From assembly GCA_947494975.1 (NCBI GenBank), contig CANLXA010000002.1, forward strand, positions 682,001 through 746,000: a stretch of 64,000 bases of DNA, read 5' to 3'. How positions within the stretch are numbered: position 1 is the first letter of the stretch; each line of letters starts with the position of its first letter. This document shows, in pieces, positions 1 through 8,420 of this stretch. The notes beneath the pieces are model-generated. The model worked only from the letters and a program-made list of their open reading frames with translations. It was not told the origin of the DNA and searched no databases. Made by a program: the position numbers and the translations under genes. This DNA is from an uncultured Roseicyclus sp. (GTDB taxonomy: Bacteria; Pseudomonadota; Alphaproteobacteria; Rhodobacterales; Rhodobacteraceae).

Positions 1-178
1 GCAAGCTCAATCGCGCCATGCCGGTGTCGGATATGGGTCGGCGGAGCGGCGACGGGCCGGTTCCGGGATATCGGCACGCGCAACGCCCACCGGAGCGATC
101 AGGGCCCCCCACCGCCTTGCACGCGGACCAAACGCCGCTAGTTTGCGCGGCTCAGGCTCCGCGAAAAGGACATCGCCC

Positions 179-1222
179 ATGCGTTCCATCCCCCTCGGCT
201 CCTCCGGCGAGACGATCACCGATTACTGCCTGGGTACGATGACGTGGGGGACCCAGACGTCGGAGGCCGACGCCCACCGGCAGATGGATATGGCGCTTGC
301 GGCGGGGATCGACGTGGTCGACACGGCAGAGATGTATCCCGTCAATCCGGTGAAGGCGGAAACGGTCGGCCAAACCGAAACGATCATCGGCAATTGGAAC
401 GGCGCCAATCCGGGACGTCGTGGCGAGTACAAGCTCGCCACCAAGATTTCCGGCCTGAACGACGCCTTTGTGCGCCCGGGCCAACCGATCACCGGGGCGA
501 CCTTCGCCGAGGCGCTTGATGGATCGCTGCGGCGGTTGCAGACGGATTACGTCGATCTCTACCAACTGCACTGGCCCAATCGCGGATCCTACATGTTCCG
601 GCAGCATTGGACCTATGCGCCCAAGGCCGACCGCGCGGCGATCATCGCGAACATGCGCGATGTGCTGGAGGCCGCGGCGGCGGCGCGAAAGGCCGGAAAA
701 ATCAGGCATTTCGCGCTCTCCAACGAAAGTGCGTGGGGCACTGCGAACTGGTTGCGGCTGGCAGAGGACCACGATTTGCCGAGGGTGCAGACGATCCAGA
801 ACGAATATTCGCTCCTGTGCCGGATGTATGACACCGATCTTGCGGAACTGGCGGTGCAGGAAGGTGTGACCTTGCTGGCGTTCTCCCCGATGGCGGCGGG
901 GCTTCTGACCGGTAAGTATCAGGCCGGTGCCGTGCCCGATGGCAGCCGCATGTCCCTGACGCCGGATCTGGGCGGCCGCAAGACCGCGCGCGCGTTCGAG
1001 GCGGTGGCGGCCTATCTGAGGGTGGCGCGAAGGCATGGGCTGGACCCGGTGCACATGGCGCTGGCCTTTACCGTGCAGCGGCCCTTTGCGGTCTCCACCA
1101 TCTTCGGGGCGACGACCCGTGACCAGCTTCAGCACATCCTTGATGGGCGCGATACCGTCCTGAGCGATGAGGTTCTGGCGGATCTCGATGAGGTCCACCA
1201 GGCCCATCCGCTGCCCTATTGA
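179..1222 (+). CDS. tas: Aldo/keto reductase, Tas-like
   Basis: NADP(H)-dependent aldo/keto reductase, 347 residues, probably cytosolic. The N-terminal LGTMTWG and TSEADAH and the TAEMYPV segment closely resemble E. coli Tas as I recall it. The catalytic tetrad is visible as Asp48, Tyr53 (DTAEMY), Lys89 (ATKIS) and His131 (QLHWP). The C-terminal half has the cofactor-binding features of the family, including FGATT near residue 315. I chose the ATG at 179 because a GAAAAGGA ribosome-binding site lies about 10 bases upstream and the protein then begins like its relatives; an in-frame TTG at 143 is less likely. The physiological substrate is unknown. The stop is followed after 4 bases by the next start, so the two genes are probably co-transcribed. 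Confidence 0.9.
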   Translation: MRSIPLGSSGETITDYCLGTMTWGTQTSEADAHRQMDMALAAGIDVVDTAEMYPVNPVKAETVGQTETIIGNWNGANPGRRGEYKLATKISGLNDAFVRPGQPITGATFAEALDGSLRRLQTDYVDLYQLHWPNRGSYMFRQHWTYAPKADRAAIIANMRDVLEAAAAARKAGKIRHFALSNESAWGTANWLRLAEDHDLPRVQTIQNEYSLLCRMYDTDLAELAVQEGVTLLAFSPMAAGLLTGKYQAGAVPDGSRMSLTPDLGGRKTARAFEAVAAYLRVARRHGLDPVHMALAFTVQRPFAVSTIFGATTRDQLQHILDGRDTVLSDEVLADLDEVHQAHPLPY

Positions 1223-1226
1223 ACCG

Positions 1227-1922
1227 ATGCTGCGCGAGATTGCCCTTGCGCCGATCGTGATCCCGCAAGCCCTGTGGGTGGCCGCCCGCGCGGCGCGTCT
1301 GCCCGAGGCCGCCGGGCCGCGGGCGGGGCAGGTGGGGCAGGGGCCGCTCTTGCGGCTGCTGATCCTGGGCGACAGTTCGGCGGCCGGCGTTGGCGTGGCA
1401 CATCAGGATCAGGCGCTGGCCGGGCAATTGAGCACCGATCTGGCGCGCGATCACCGGGTGGAGTGGCGGCTTGTGGCGCGGTCCGGCGCGACGGTGGCCA
1501 CGGCCTTGGACATGGCCGCGGGCCTGGACGATCGCGGGTTCGATCATGCCCTGATCGCGCTGGGCGTGAACGACGTGAAAAACGGCGTGTGGCTGGGGGA
1601 TTGGACCCGGCGCTACGATGCGTTGCTCGGCCTGCTGCGGGAGCGGGCACAGGTGAGGCACATTATTGTCACCGGCCTGCCGCCGATTGCGCATTTTCCC
1701 TTGTTGCCAAGCCCCCTGCGGGACGTTCTGGGCGCGCGGGCCGAGCAATTCGATGCCGCCCTGCAAGACGTTGCGGCCCGCCACGGGGCGGCGCACCTGC
1801 CGGTTGGTCCGCTGGACGATCCCGCGCTGATGGCCTCCGACGGGTTTCATCCCGGTCCTGTGGTCCATGCCGAATGGGCGCGGCGGGCAGCCGAGGTGAT
1901 GCGCGGGCTTCAGGGGTCTTGA
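1227..1922 (+). CDS. SGNH/GDSL hydrolase
   Basis: SGNH-family esterase or lipase of 231 residues. Block I is LILGDSS (nucleophile Ser50), block III is LGVND (Asn115, Asp116), and block V is DGFHP (Asp205, His208), giving the expected Ser-Asp-His set. The first 25 residues are fairly hydrophobic but do not form a convincing cleavable signal peptide, so the location is uncertain. The ATG at 1227 follows the tas stop by only 4 bases. A second SGNH gene starts 43 bases downstream, so two hydrolases of the same superfamily stand in tandem; their sequences differ enough that recent duplication is unlikely. The substrate cannot be told from sequence. Confidence 0.85.
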   Translation: MLREIALAPIVIPQALWVAARAARLPEAAGPRAGQVGQGPLLRLLILGDSSAAGVGVAHQDQALAGQLSTDLARDHRVEWRLVARSGATVATALDMAAGLDDRGFDHALIALGVNDVKNGVWLGDWTRRYDALLGLLRERAQVRHIIVTGLPPIAHFPLLPSPLRDVLGARAEQFDAALQDVAARHGAAHLPVGPLDDPALMASDGFHPGPVVHAEWARRAAEVMRGLQGS

Positions 1923-1965
1923 CCCCGCCCGCGCCGCTGGCCACCGTCTGCCCCGAGGGGGCACC

Positions 1966-3159
1966 ATGGCGAACATCCTGATTTACGGCGACAGCAACAC
2001 GCATGGCACGGTCCCGCTGCGGGAGCTTGGGCAATCCACGCGGTATCCGGCCGGGCAGCGCTGGACCGATATTCTCGCCCGCCAATTGGGGCCCGGCCAT
2101 ACGGTTGTTGCGGAGGGGTTGCCCGGGCGCACGAGTGTGCATCACGATCCCGTCGATGGCGGCAATCGCAACGGGCTTGATGTGTTGCCCGCAGTCTTGG
2201 GCAGCCACGTTCCGCTTGATCTTGTGGTCGTCATGTTGGGCACCAATGACCTCAAGCCGCGCTTTCCCGGGACGGCGTTCGAGATTGCGCGCGGGGTGGA
2301 GCGGGTTGTGGGTGCGGCGCAGGCGCTGTTGCCCGAGGGGCTGATCGTGCTGGTCTGTCCCGCTCCGGTGCGCGCCGCGGGCGTTCTGGTGGATGCGTTC
2401 GAGGGTGCGGAGGCGCGGCAGGCCGGGCTGGAAGATCAGATGCGCGCGGCCGCCGCGCGAGCGGGTGTGCCTTTCGTGGCGGCAGGTGATCACGTGGCCG
2501 TCTCCGACATCGACGGGGTCCATTGGGAGGCCGAGGCCCATGCCGCGTTCGGGGCCGCGATGGCGGACATCCTGGGCGGGCTTCTGGCCGAGCGGGGGCT
2601 GTCGGAGGGTGAAAAGGCGGTGGCCAAGGCGGCCAACGCACTGCCCGCGCCCGACCCGGATGCCCCGGAACCGCTTATCACTGCAACCCGCGCCGTGCCG
2701 CCCCATTGGGCCGATTACAACGGCCATATGAACGAAAGCCATTTCCTGACCGTGTTCTCGGATGCCTGTGACCAGCTTCTGCATTGGGCCGGAATGGATG
2801 CGGATTGTGTTGCCGAGGGCTACTCCGTCTTTACCGTCGAAACCCATATCCGGCATCTCGCGGAGGTGGATCTGGGGGATCACATGGAGGTGCGGTGCCG
2901 GGTGATCGAGGGCGGCGGCAAGAAACTCCATATCTGGCAGGAGATCTGGGTGGGCGAGCGGCTCTGCGCCACGGGCGAACAGCTGCTGCTCCATGTGGAT
3001 CTGGGCCTGCGCCGCCCGGCCCCGCCGCGGGCCGATGTGGGCGGCTGGTTTGCCCGGGTCAAGGCGGCGCAGGCGCATCTGCCGGTGCCCGATGGGTTCG
3101 GGCGCCATGTCGGGCAGCCGCGCCAGGCGGTCAACGCACCTGATCACGCAAGGTCTTGA
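1966..3159 (+). CDS. SGNH hydrolase fused to hot-dog thioesterase
   Basis: Two-domain protein of 397 residues. Residues 1-210 form an SGNH hydrolase with IYGDSNTHG (Ser10), MLGTND (Asn94, Asp95) and DGVH (Asp183, His186). A charged linker at about 210-237 leads into a hot-dog thioesterase domain at about 238-380. Its signature HWADYNGHMNESHF (from His248) is that of the 4-hydroxybenzoyl-CoA/acyl-CoA thioesterase class and resembles the betainyl-CoA thioesterase of carnitine catabolism. The single reading frame runs through both domains without interruption. I infer that both halves hydrolyse esters or thioesters in one pathway. It overlaps the convergent regulator gene by 29 bases. Confidence 0.85.
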   Translation: MANILIYGDSNTHGTVPLRELGQSTRYPAGQRWTDILARQLGPGHTVVAEGLPGRTSVHHDPVDGGNRNGLDVLPAVLGSHVPLDLVVVMLGTNDLKPRFPGTAFEIARGVERVVGAAQALLPEGLIVLVCPAPVRAAGVLVDAFEGAEARQAGLEDQMRAAAARAGVPFVAAGDHVAVSDIDGVHWEAEAHAAFGAAMADILGGLLAERGLSEGEKAVAKAANALPAPDPDAPEPLITATRAVPPHWADYNGHMNESHFLTVFSDACDQLLHWAGMDADCVAEGYSVFTVETHIRHLAEVDLGDHMEVRCRVIEGGGKKLHIWQEIWVGERLCATGEQLLLHVDLGLRRPAPPRADVGGWFARVKAAQAHLPVPDGFGRHVGQPRQAVNAPDHARS

Positions 3160-3994
3160 CATAATCCGGGATGTCACGGGCGGAAATCGTCGCCTCGCGC
3201 ACCAGCCAGTCGAAATGCCGGGTCAGGGTCTGCACCCGCTCCCGGTCCCGAAACGCGATGTAGTGCCGCCCCATATAGATCACGGCCATTTTCGGCCCGA
3301 AGACGGTGATGGGTGAGGAATAGACGACGCGCGCATCGAACAGGAACATCCGTAGTCCGGGATACCGGCGATCATACACCTCGATCATCCAATCCAGTTG
3401 CTGGCGCCGCGTCTCCGCGTCCAGACCGGCATAATACCCCTCGCCCCGGGCGAAGCTGTCCAGCTCGTGGACAGGCAACGCCATCTCGTAGTCGCTCAGC
3501 GTCAGGCGGAGCCAATCAAGCCGCTCCGCTGCGGCGTCAATCGCCTCGGCCGGCCGTCGGTGGGTGATCGGCGCGTATTCCCAGCGCAGGACATCGGCGG
3601 TTTTCAACACATCGGGCAGGGTCGCAGGGACGTGGCGGATCTTGTAGCCCTCGGCCTCCTGCTGCCATTCGAAGATCTGATCGTCGAGGGTGGTGGCGCG
3701 CCCTGTCTCGGAAATCGACAGGCTGGAATCCAGCAAGGCGCCTGCCTGTTCGGGCCGGTCGCTCAGCCCCAGGAGCCAATCGGCTGAGACATCGAGGGCT
3801 TGGGCGCTGGCCGCCACGACATGGCCACCGGGCATCCGCGTCTCCCCCTCCGCCAGCATCTGGGTGATCGTGGAGCGGTCGACACCGACCTGCCGGGCCA
3901 GAGCCGCGCGGCTCAGGTCAGATGCGGTCAGGGCGGTCAGAAGCCGCTCCCTGAAGAGCGATGCACGAGTCCGTTTGTCGATTTTATCCCGCAT
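3131..3994 (-). CDS. XRE-type helix-turn-helix regulator
   Basis: Transcriptional regulator of 287 residues. The N-terminal 25-80 region is an XRE-family helix-turn-helix (SRAALARQVGVDRSTITQML) followed by ALDVSADWLLGLS, typical of phage-repressor-like domains. The remaining 200 residues hold no motif I can name but are rich in aromatic residues and may bind a ligand. The ATG at 3994 lies inside a 9-base direct repeat (3991-3999 and 4010-4018), with a TATTAT box about 7 bases upstream of the start, so the mRNA may have little or no leader. It is divergent from the desaturase gene at 4123, which it may control. Confidence 0.85.
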   Translation of the reverse strand: MRDKIDKRTRASLFRERLLTALTASDLSRAALARQVGVDRSTITQMLAEGETRMPGGHVVAASAQALDVSADWLLGLSDRPEQAGALLDSSLSISETGRATTLDDQIFEWQQEAEGYKIRHVPATLPDVLKTADVLRWEYAPITHRRPAEAIDAAAERLDWLRLTLSDYEMALPVHELDSFARGEGYYAGLDAETRRQQLDWMIEVYDRRYPGLRMFLFDARVVYSSPITVFGPKMAVIYMGRHYIAFRDRERVQTLTRHFDWLVREATISARDIPDYVKTLRDQVR

Positions 3995-4018
3995 TGTTGA
4001 TAATACTCAGCATTGTTG
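3991..4018. promoter_or_regulatory. Direct repeat over regulator start, candidate operator
   Basis: GCATTGTTG occurs at 3991-3999 and again at 4010-4018 with identical sequence, 19 bases apart (about two helical turns). The first copy overlaps the start codon of the XRE regulator. Between them, on the minus strand, TATTAT at 4001-4006 is a good -10 box. The arrangement suits autorepression, but this is inference. Confidence 0.4.
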
Positions 4019-4122
4019 TTTTGACGTGGAGAAAACACTGACTGCTCCTGACAATCAAGCTGTCATAGCCTTGTCATATTGGCGCAGGGGACGCGCCGAG
4101 CATCGACAATGTTGGAGAAGGT

Positions 4123-5004
4123 ATGCGGATCGAGTGGCCGACGCTGGGCCTGATCGTGTTGTGTTATGCGGCATGGGGGCTGGCGCTTTGGGTCTTGCCG
4201 GAATTTGCGGTGGGGCTGGCGATTGCCGTCCTGGTGCCGGTGATTGCATTGCACTCGTCGCTCCAGCACGAGGTCCTGCACGGCCACCCGTTCGGGCAGC
4301 GAAAGTGGGGCGAGCCGCTGGTGATCGCCTCCCTGAACCTCGCCATTCCCTATCTGCGCTTTCGCGATACGCACCTCGCCCATCACCGCGACGAAAACCT
4401 GACCGATCCCTATGATGATCCCGAAAGCAATTATCTGGATCCGGCGGTCTGGTCCGGCCTGCCGGGCGGGCTGCGCACGGTGCTGACGATCAACAACACC
4501 CTGTTGGGGCGGATGCTGATCGGGCCGTTGCTGGCCCAGGCCGTGTTCATGCTGGGTGATTGGCGCCTGATCCGCGAGGGCAACCGCTCCGTTCTTTTCG
4601 GCTGGCTGCTCCACATCCTGATGTCAGCGGCCATGCTGGTGCTGGTCGCGGCCGCGCCGCTGCCAGTCTGGGTCTACCTCGTAGCCTGTTATGCCGGCCT
4701 GTCCGTCCTGAAAATCCGCACCTTTCTGGAGCACCAGGCCCATGCCCGCGCCCGGGGCCGCACCGTCATCATCGAGGATCGCGGCCCGCTGGCTTTCCTC
4801 TTCCTCAACAACAACTTGCATGTCGTCCATCACATGCATCCCAAGCTGCCCTGGTACCGGTTGCCGCAGGCCTATTTCAAAGATCCGGGCAAATATCTGC
4901 GCCGCAACGACGGCTATCGCTACACCAGTTACGGCCAGATTTTCCGGCGCCATCTTCTGCGCGCCAAGGATCCGGTGCCGCATCCGCTTTACCCGCAGAA
5001 ATAA
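4123..5004 (+). CDS. Membrane fatty acid desaturase-like protein
   Basis: Integral membrane di-iron protein of 293 residues in the fatty acid desaturase/hydroxylase superfamily. Three histidine clusters are present: HEVLHGH (His49, 53, 55), HLAHH (His84, 87, 88) and HVVHH (His233, 236, 237). About four hydrophobic segments lie at roughly 8-45, 125-145, 160-180 and 182-197. It is shorter than acyl-lipid desaturases and may instead act on another lipid, such as a carotenoid or alkane. Divergent from the XRE regulator. It is followed after 36 bases by an EamA transporter, possibly in one transcript. Confidence 0.85.
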   Translation: MRIEWPTLGLIVLCYAAWGLALWVLPEFAVGLAIAVLVPVIALHSSLQHEVLHGHPFGQRKWGEPLVIASLNLAIPYLRFRDTHLAHHRDENLTDPYDDPESNYLDPAVWSGLPGGLRTVLTINNTLLGRMLIGPLLAQAVFMLGDWRLIREGNRSVLFGWLLHILMSAAMLVLVAAAPLPVWVYLVACYAGLSVLKIRTFLEHQAHARARGRTVIIEDRGPLAFLFLNNNLHVVHHMHPKLPWYRLPQAYFKDPGKYLRRNDGYRYTSYGQIFRRHLLRAKDPVPHPLYPQK

Positions 5005-5040
5005 CTTGGCATCGGCGCGCGCCGGGCGCATTGGGGCGTT

Positions 5041-5961
5041 ATGCCATTCTGGGTCGTCGCCACCGTCTTTGCCGCCTTCATGCAGAACCTTCGGTTTCTG
5101 CTGCAACGCCACCTGAAGGTCACCAGCCTGTCGACGGGCGGTGCCACCTGGGCGCGCTTCGTCTTTGCCACCCCACTGGTCGCGCTGGCCCTGGTGGTCT
5201 ACAAATCCATCTCCGGTCAGGACTGGCCGATGCCGCAGGCCGGTGCGGGCTATTGGGGGTATGCGGTGACCGGCGCGCTGGCGCAGATGCTGGCCACGGC
5301 CTGCGTCGTGGCGCTCTTCGCGCGGCGGCATTTCTACGTCGGCATCACGCTCAAGAAATCCGAGGTGATCCTGACGGCCCTGATCGGCCTTGTGGTTCTG
5401 GGCGAGGCGGTCTCGCCCCCGGTTCTCGTCGCCATCGCCATCGGATTTGTCGGCGTGCTGGTCCTGTCCGACCCTCCACAGGAGGACGGATTGCCCTGGA
5501 CCGCGCGCATCTTCAACGCGGCTTCGGGCTACGGGTTGGCCTCCGGCCTGCTTTTCGGCGTCTCTGCCGTCTGTTACCGGGGCGCGACGCTGGCGCTCGA
5601 TGGCGGTGACGCGCCGCTTCGGGCCGCAACGGCCCTGCTGACGGCGACCCTCGTCCAATCGCTCAGCCTCGGCCTCTGGCTTGCGCTCCGCGAACCCGGC
5701 GAAATCGGGCGTGTGATCACCTCCTGGCGTATCTCCAGCCTGACGGGCCTCACCTCCATGCTCGGATCGCTCGGCTGGTTCACGGCTTTCGCGCTTCAAA
5801 CGGCGGCCTATGTCAAGGCGCTCGGTCAGATCGAGCTGGTCTTCACCTTCCTCTTCTCCGCCTTCTGGCTGCGGGAACAGACCTCACGCGGCGAAATAAT
5901 CGGCATCGCTCTGATCATCGTCTCATTAACCCTCGTCCTCTGGGCCGGGCTGTCAGGCTAG
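5041..5961 (+). CDS. EamA/DMT-family transporter
   Basis: Ten-helix drug/metabolite transporter type protein of 306 residues located in the inner membrane. Two EamA repeats are recognisable, about 1-142 and 160-305, each ending in hydrophobic helices (for example IAIGFVGVLVLS near 135 and IGIALIIVSLTLVLW near 290). The conserved TWARF segment near residue 38 and the KKSEVILTALIG segment near 106 are typical. The substrate is unknown. It lies 36 bases after the desaturase gene and is followed by a GC-rich hairpin. Confidence 0.87.
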   Translation: MPFWVVATVFAAFMQNLRFLLQRHLKVTSLSTGGATWARFVFATPLVALALVVYKSISGQDWPMPQAGAGYWGYAVTGALAQMLATACVVALFARRHFYVGITLKKSEVILTALIGLVVLGEAVSPPVLVAIAIGFVGVLVLSDPPQEDGLPWTARIFNAASGYGLASGLLFGVSAVCYRGATLALDGGDAPLRAATALLTATLVQSLSLGLWLALREPGEIGRVITSWRISSLTGLTSMLGSLGWFTAFALQTAAYVKALGQIELVFTFLFSAFWLREQTSRGEIIGIALIIVSLTLVLWAGLSG

Positions 5962-5970
5962 CCACCTCTT

Positions 5971-6015
5971 CCATTGGTTCAAAATACCCTGGGGGTCTGG
6001 GGGTGAAACCCCCAG
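5971..6015. repeat. Hairpin with Roseobacter-type intergenic motif, inverted copy
   Basis: CTGGGGGT at 5997-6004 pairs perfectly with ACCCCCAG at 6008-6015 around a three-base loop. On the minus strand the block reads CCCCCAGGGTATTTTGAACC, resembling the CCCCCCGGAGTTTCTTGCCA block at 46.8 kb. It lies between the converging EamA and Nudix genes and may act as a terminator, although no T-run follows directly. Confidence 0.5.
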
Positions 6016-6054
6016 CCGGTCGACGACGACGTCGGCGACATAAATCTGCCAGGA

Positions 6055-6750
6055 TCATAAGCGGCGAAAGCGGCTCACATCGGTGGCGTTGTCGAAAAAC
6101 GGCACGCCCGGCGCGGCGCGGCCGTCGATCCGCGCGGCCAGTTCGGCCAGAACCACCTCGGTGATGAACGGCATGTCAAACCCGCGCACCTTGCTCAGCG
6201 GGATCCATTGCAGATGGCTCAACTCATCTTCTGCGCCCGAGAAATCATCGGCGTCCGAGGCCAGCGCCCCGGCATCCACCAGGAAAAAGCGCGCATCGAA
6301 CCGGCGCGGGCGGCCGGGCGGGGTGATGGCGCGGAACACGTATTCCAGCGCGGCTCCGTCGGGCAGATGGCCGGTGGCAAGATAGCCGCGCCAGCCGCGC
6401 GGAGCGTCGATCGTGGCGGATTTCGCATCCTTGCGCCCCAGAAGGAGCCCGGTTTCTTCCCAAAGTTCGCGGACCGCCGCGGCCATCAGCGCCTCGGGCT
6501 GTCCGCCATCCTCCGCCAACCGCGCGTGGCAGGCTGACGCGGCCGGGCGGGCCAGCGGGATGGTTGCGTCCGCCGCATCCATTGCCCCGCCGGGGAAGAC
6601 GAATTTGGAGGGCATGAAGACGGCCCCCTTGCCGCGCTGGCCCATCAGCACGCGGGGCGTCGTCGTGTCCGCATCACGCAGCACGATCACCGTGGCCGCG
6701 TCGCGGATCGGCACGGTCTCGTTCAAAAGCCGTGCATCCGTTTGGCCCAT
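6055..6750 (-). CDS. Nudix hydrolase
   Basis: Nudix pyrophosphatase of 231 residues. The box begins at FVFPGGAMD (Gly54, Gly55) and, after an insertion of about 30 residues, continues as AVRELWEETGLLLG (Arg94, Glu95, Glu98, Glu99). The long insertion within the box and the FPGG entry resemble the NUDT7/NUDT19 class, some of which act on CoA derivatives. The substrate here is inference only. The start ATG at 6750 overlaps the end of the upstream DUF983 gene by 28 bases, so the two are likely one transcription unit. Confidence 0.87.
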   Translation of the reverse strand: MGQTDARLLNETVPIRDAATVIVLRDADTTTPRVLMGQRGKGAVFMPSKFVFPGGAMDAADATIPLARPAASACHARLAEDGGQPEALMAAAVRELWEETGLLLGRKDAKSATIDAPRGWRGYLATGHLPDGAALEYVFRAITPPGRPRRFDARFFLVDAGALASDADDFSGAEDELSHLQWIPLSKVRGFDMPFITEVVLAELAARIDGRAAPGVPFFDNATDVSRFRRL

Positions 6751-7115
6751 TGTACGCCCACGATCAGCCCCTTGAATCGCGGCAGCAGCGCCAGTGCCAT
6801 CACAGTCACCCCGACCGAGAACGTGACGGCCATCACCCAGGGCTCGGGCTGTAGCTGCTCATACGTCACCAGTTGCAGCGTGCCCATGATCTTCGCGGTC
6901 ACGAGGATCGACAGATAGGCGGGGCCGTCATCGGCCCGCGCATGGCTCAGATCCTCGCCGCAGGCCGGGCATTCCGTGCGGAGCTTGAGATAGCGTTCGT
7001 AGAGCGCGCCCTCGCCACAATTGGGGCAGCGATGGCGCAGGCCCTTGGCAATCGCGGGCCAGGTCGCGCGTTCGGGCAGGGCGGGCGCATAATGATCGTG
7101 CGTGTCGGTTTCCAT
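6723..7115 (-). CDS. DUF983 membrane protein with zinc ribbon
   Basis: DUF983 family protein of 130 residues. A CPxCG pair (Cys30/Cys33 and Cys49/Cys52) forms a probable zinc ribbon, followed by two membrane segments at about 67-86 and 93-112. Function is not established; the family is common in alphaproteobacteria. I start it at the ATG at 7115 because the protein then matches the family length, although the frame stays open upstream. It overlaps the Nudix gene. Confidence 0.82.
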   Translation of the reverse strand: METDTHDHYAPALPERATWPAIAKGLRHRCPNCGEGALYERYLKLRTECPACGEDLSHARADDGPAYLSILVTAKIMGTLQLVTYEQLQPEPWVMAVTFSVGVTVMALALLPRFKGLIVGVQWAKRMHGF

Positions 7116-7271
7116 GGTCGGAAGATGGGCCCGATGGGTCGGCAGGTAAAGGCCCCAGGGCCGCGACCTTGGCGCGCGGGCCGATCGTGCAGGGCAGCCA
7201 TGCATTTTTTCGACGGAACCCGCGTCCTGGCCCGTGAGACCCATCAGACACGAACAAGAGGAGTTATTCGC

Positions 7272-7760
7272 ATGTCTTTCTGGAAAGCTGGCATTCTTGC
7301 CCTGATGATCCCTGCCGCCCTGGCCGCCCCTGCCATGGCGCAGGACGGCCCCGGCCAGGGCCCGCGCTTCATCTTCGAGGAACTCGACGCCGATGGCAGC
7401 GGCGCGGTGACGCTTGAGGAGATGGAGGCGGCAGGCGCAAGCCGCTTTGCGCGGGCCGATGCCAATGGCGACGGAACCCTGACCCGCGCCGAACTGGTCG
7501 CGCAAGGGCAGGCCGGCGTGGAAGCCCGTGTCGACCGGATGCTGGAGCGCGCCGATACCGATGGCGACGGTCAACTGACCCTGGCCGAGATGGAAGAGGC
7601 CCGCGAGAACGGGCGTGGTCGCCGTGGCCCCGATCCCGAGCGGATTTTCAATCGTCTCGACGCGGATGGCGACGGCTCGGTCACGCAAGCCGAGTTCGAC
7701 GATGGCGTTGCCCGGTTCATCGAGCGGATGGGCCGCCGTCACGGCGGACATCGCGGCTGA
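7272..7760 (+). CDS. Secreted EF-hand protein with four calcium loops
   Basis: Periplasmic or secreted protein of 162 residues. A signal peptide occupies about residues 1-23 (cleavage near AMA-QDG). Four EF-hand loops follow: 39-50 (DADGSGAVTLEE), 63-74, 95-106 and 130-141, each with Asp at positions 1, 3 and 5 except for the Ser at position 5 of the first loop, and Glu at position 12. The tail is Arg/His-rich. AAGAGGAG 8 bases before the ATG is a strong ribosome-binding site. The ECF sigma-factor gene starts 72 bases downstream on the same strand, which suggests but does not prove a link between calcium or metal sensing and that sigma factor. Confidence 0.88.
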   Translation: MSFWKAGILALMIPAALAAPAMAQDGPGQGPRFIFEELDADGSGAVTLEEMEAAGASRFARADANGDGTLTRAELVAQGQAGVEARVDRMLERADTDGDGQLTLAEMEEARENGRGRRGPDPERIFNRLDADGDGSVTQAEFDDGVARFIERMGRRHGGHRG

Positions 7761-7832
7761 GACGTGATTTGGGCGGTGCAGCAGGGTGCGCCGCCCATTT
7801 CCAACGAAACGGCCACGGGGTAAGCAGGGCGC

Positions 7833-8420
7833 ATGGTGCAGGGAGACGCAGAGCTTGGGGCGCTGGAGGACGGGGCCCTGATGGTCCTCTTCGCCAATGG
7901 CGACCCGGGGGCTGCGCGTGTTTTGTCCGAACGCCTGTTGCCGCGGGCCTTTCGCCACGCTGCACGGGTTCTGGGGGACCGGACCGAGGCCGAAGACGTG
8001 GCGCAGGACGCGATGTTGCGCCTGTGGCGCGCGGCACCGGACTGGCGCACCGATGGCGCGGCCAAGCCCTCGACATGGCTGCACAAGGTGGTGGCCAATC
8101 TCACGATCGACCGCCTGCGCCGATCGGGCCGCTCGGTTGAACTGGGGGATGACGATTTCGCCGATGACGCGCCGGGCGCGGAGGCGCGGCTGATGCAGGC
8201 CGGACGGCTCGACGCGCTGGATGCAGCACTTGCCACATTGCCGGATCGTCAGCGGCAGGCAGTGGTGCTGCGTCACATCGAGGATTTATCGAACCCCGAG
8301 ATTGCCGAGGTGCTCGGCGTCGGAGTGGAAGCGGTGGAAAGCTTGACGGCCCGCGGAAAACGAGCGTTGAAGGCAGCGCTTTCTGGTCAGAAGGAGGCCT
8401 TGGGATATGGCGACGAATAG
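7833..8420 (+). CDS. ECF-type RNA polymerase sigma factor
   Basis: Extracytoplasmic-function sigma factor of 195 residues. Region 2 spans about 25-95, with DRTEAEDVAQDAMLRLWR and WLHKVVANLTIDRLRR. Region 4 spans about 125-180, with LPDRQRQAVVLRHIEDLSNPEIAEVLGV as its first part and the recognition helix in VEAVESLTARGKRAL. It is the first gene of a tightly overlapping trio: its stop overlaps the start of the next gene by 14 bases. Target promoters are not visible with certainty. Confidence 0.92.
   Translation: MVQGDAELGALEDGALMVLFANGDPGAARVLSERLLPRAFRHAARVLGDRTEAEDVAQDAMLRLWRAAPDWRTDGAAKPSTWLHKVVANLTIDRLRRSGRSVELGDDDFADDAPGAEARLMQAGRLDALDAALATLPDRQRQAVVLRHIEDLSNPEIAEVLGVGVEAVESLTARGKRALKAALSGQKEALGYGDE

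Noticed and set aside
7-219. 70-codon minus-strand frame at the window start
   Set aside because: It overlaps the start of the Tas-like gene in antisense, has no ribosome-binding site and no recognisable composition. The first 178 bases hold no gene I can support.
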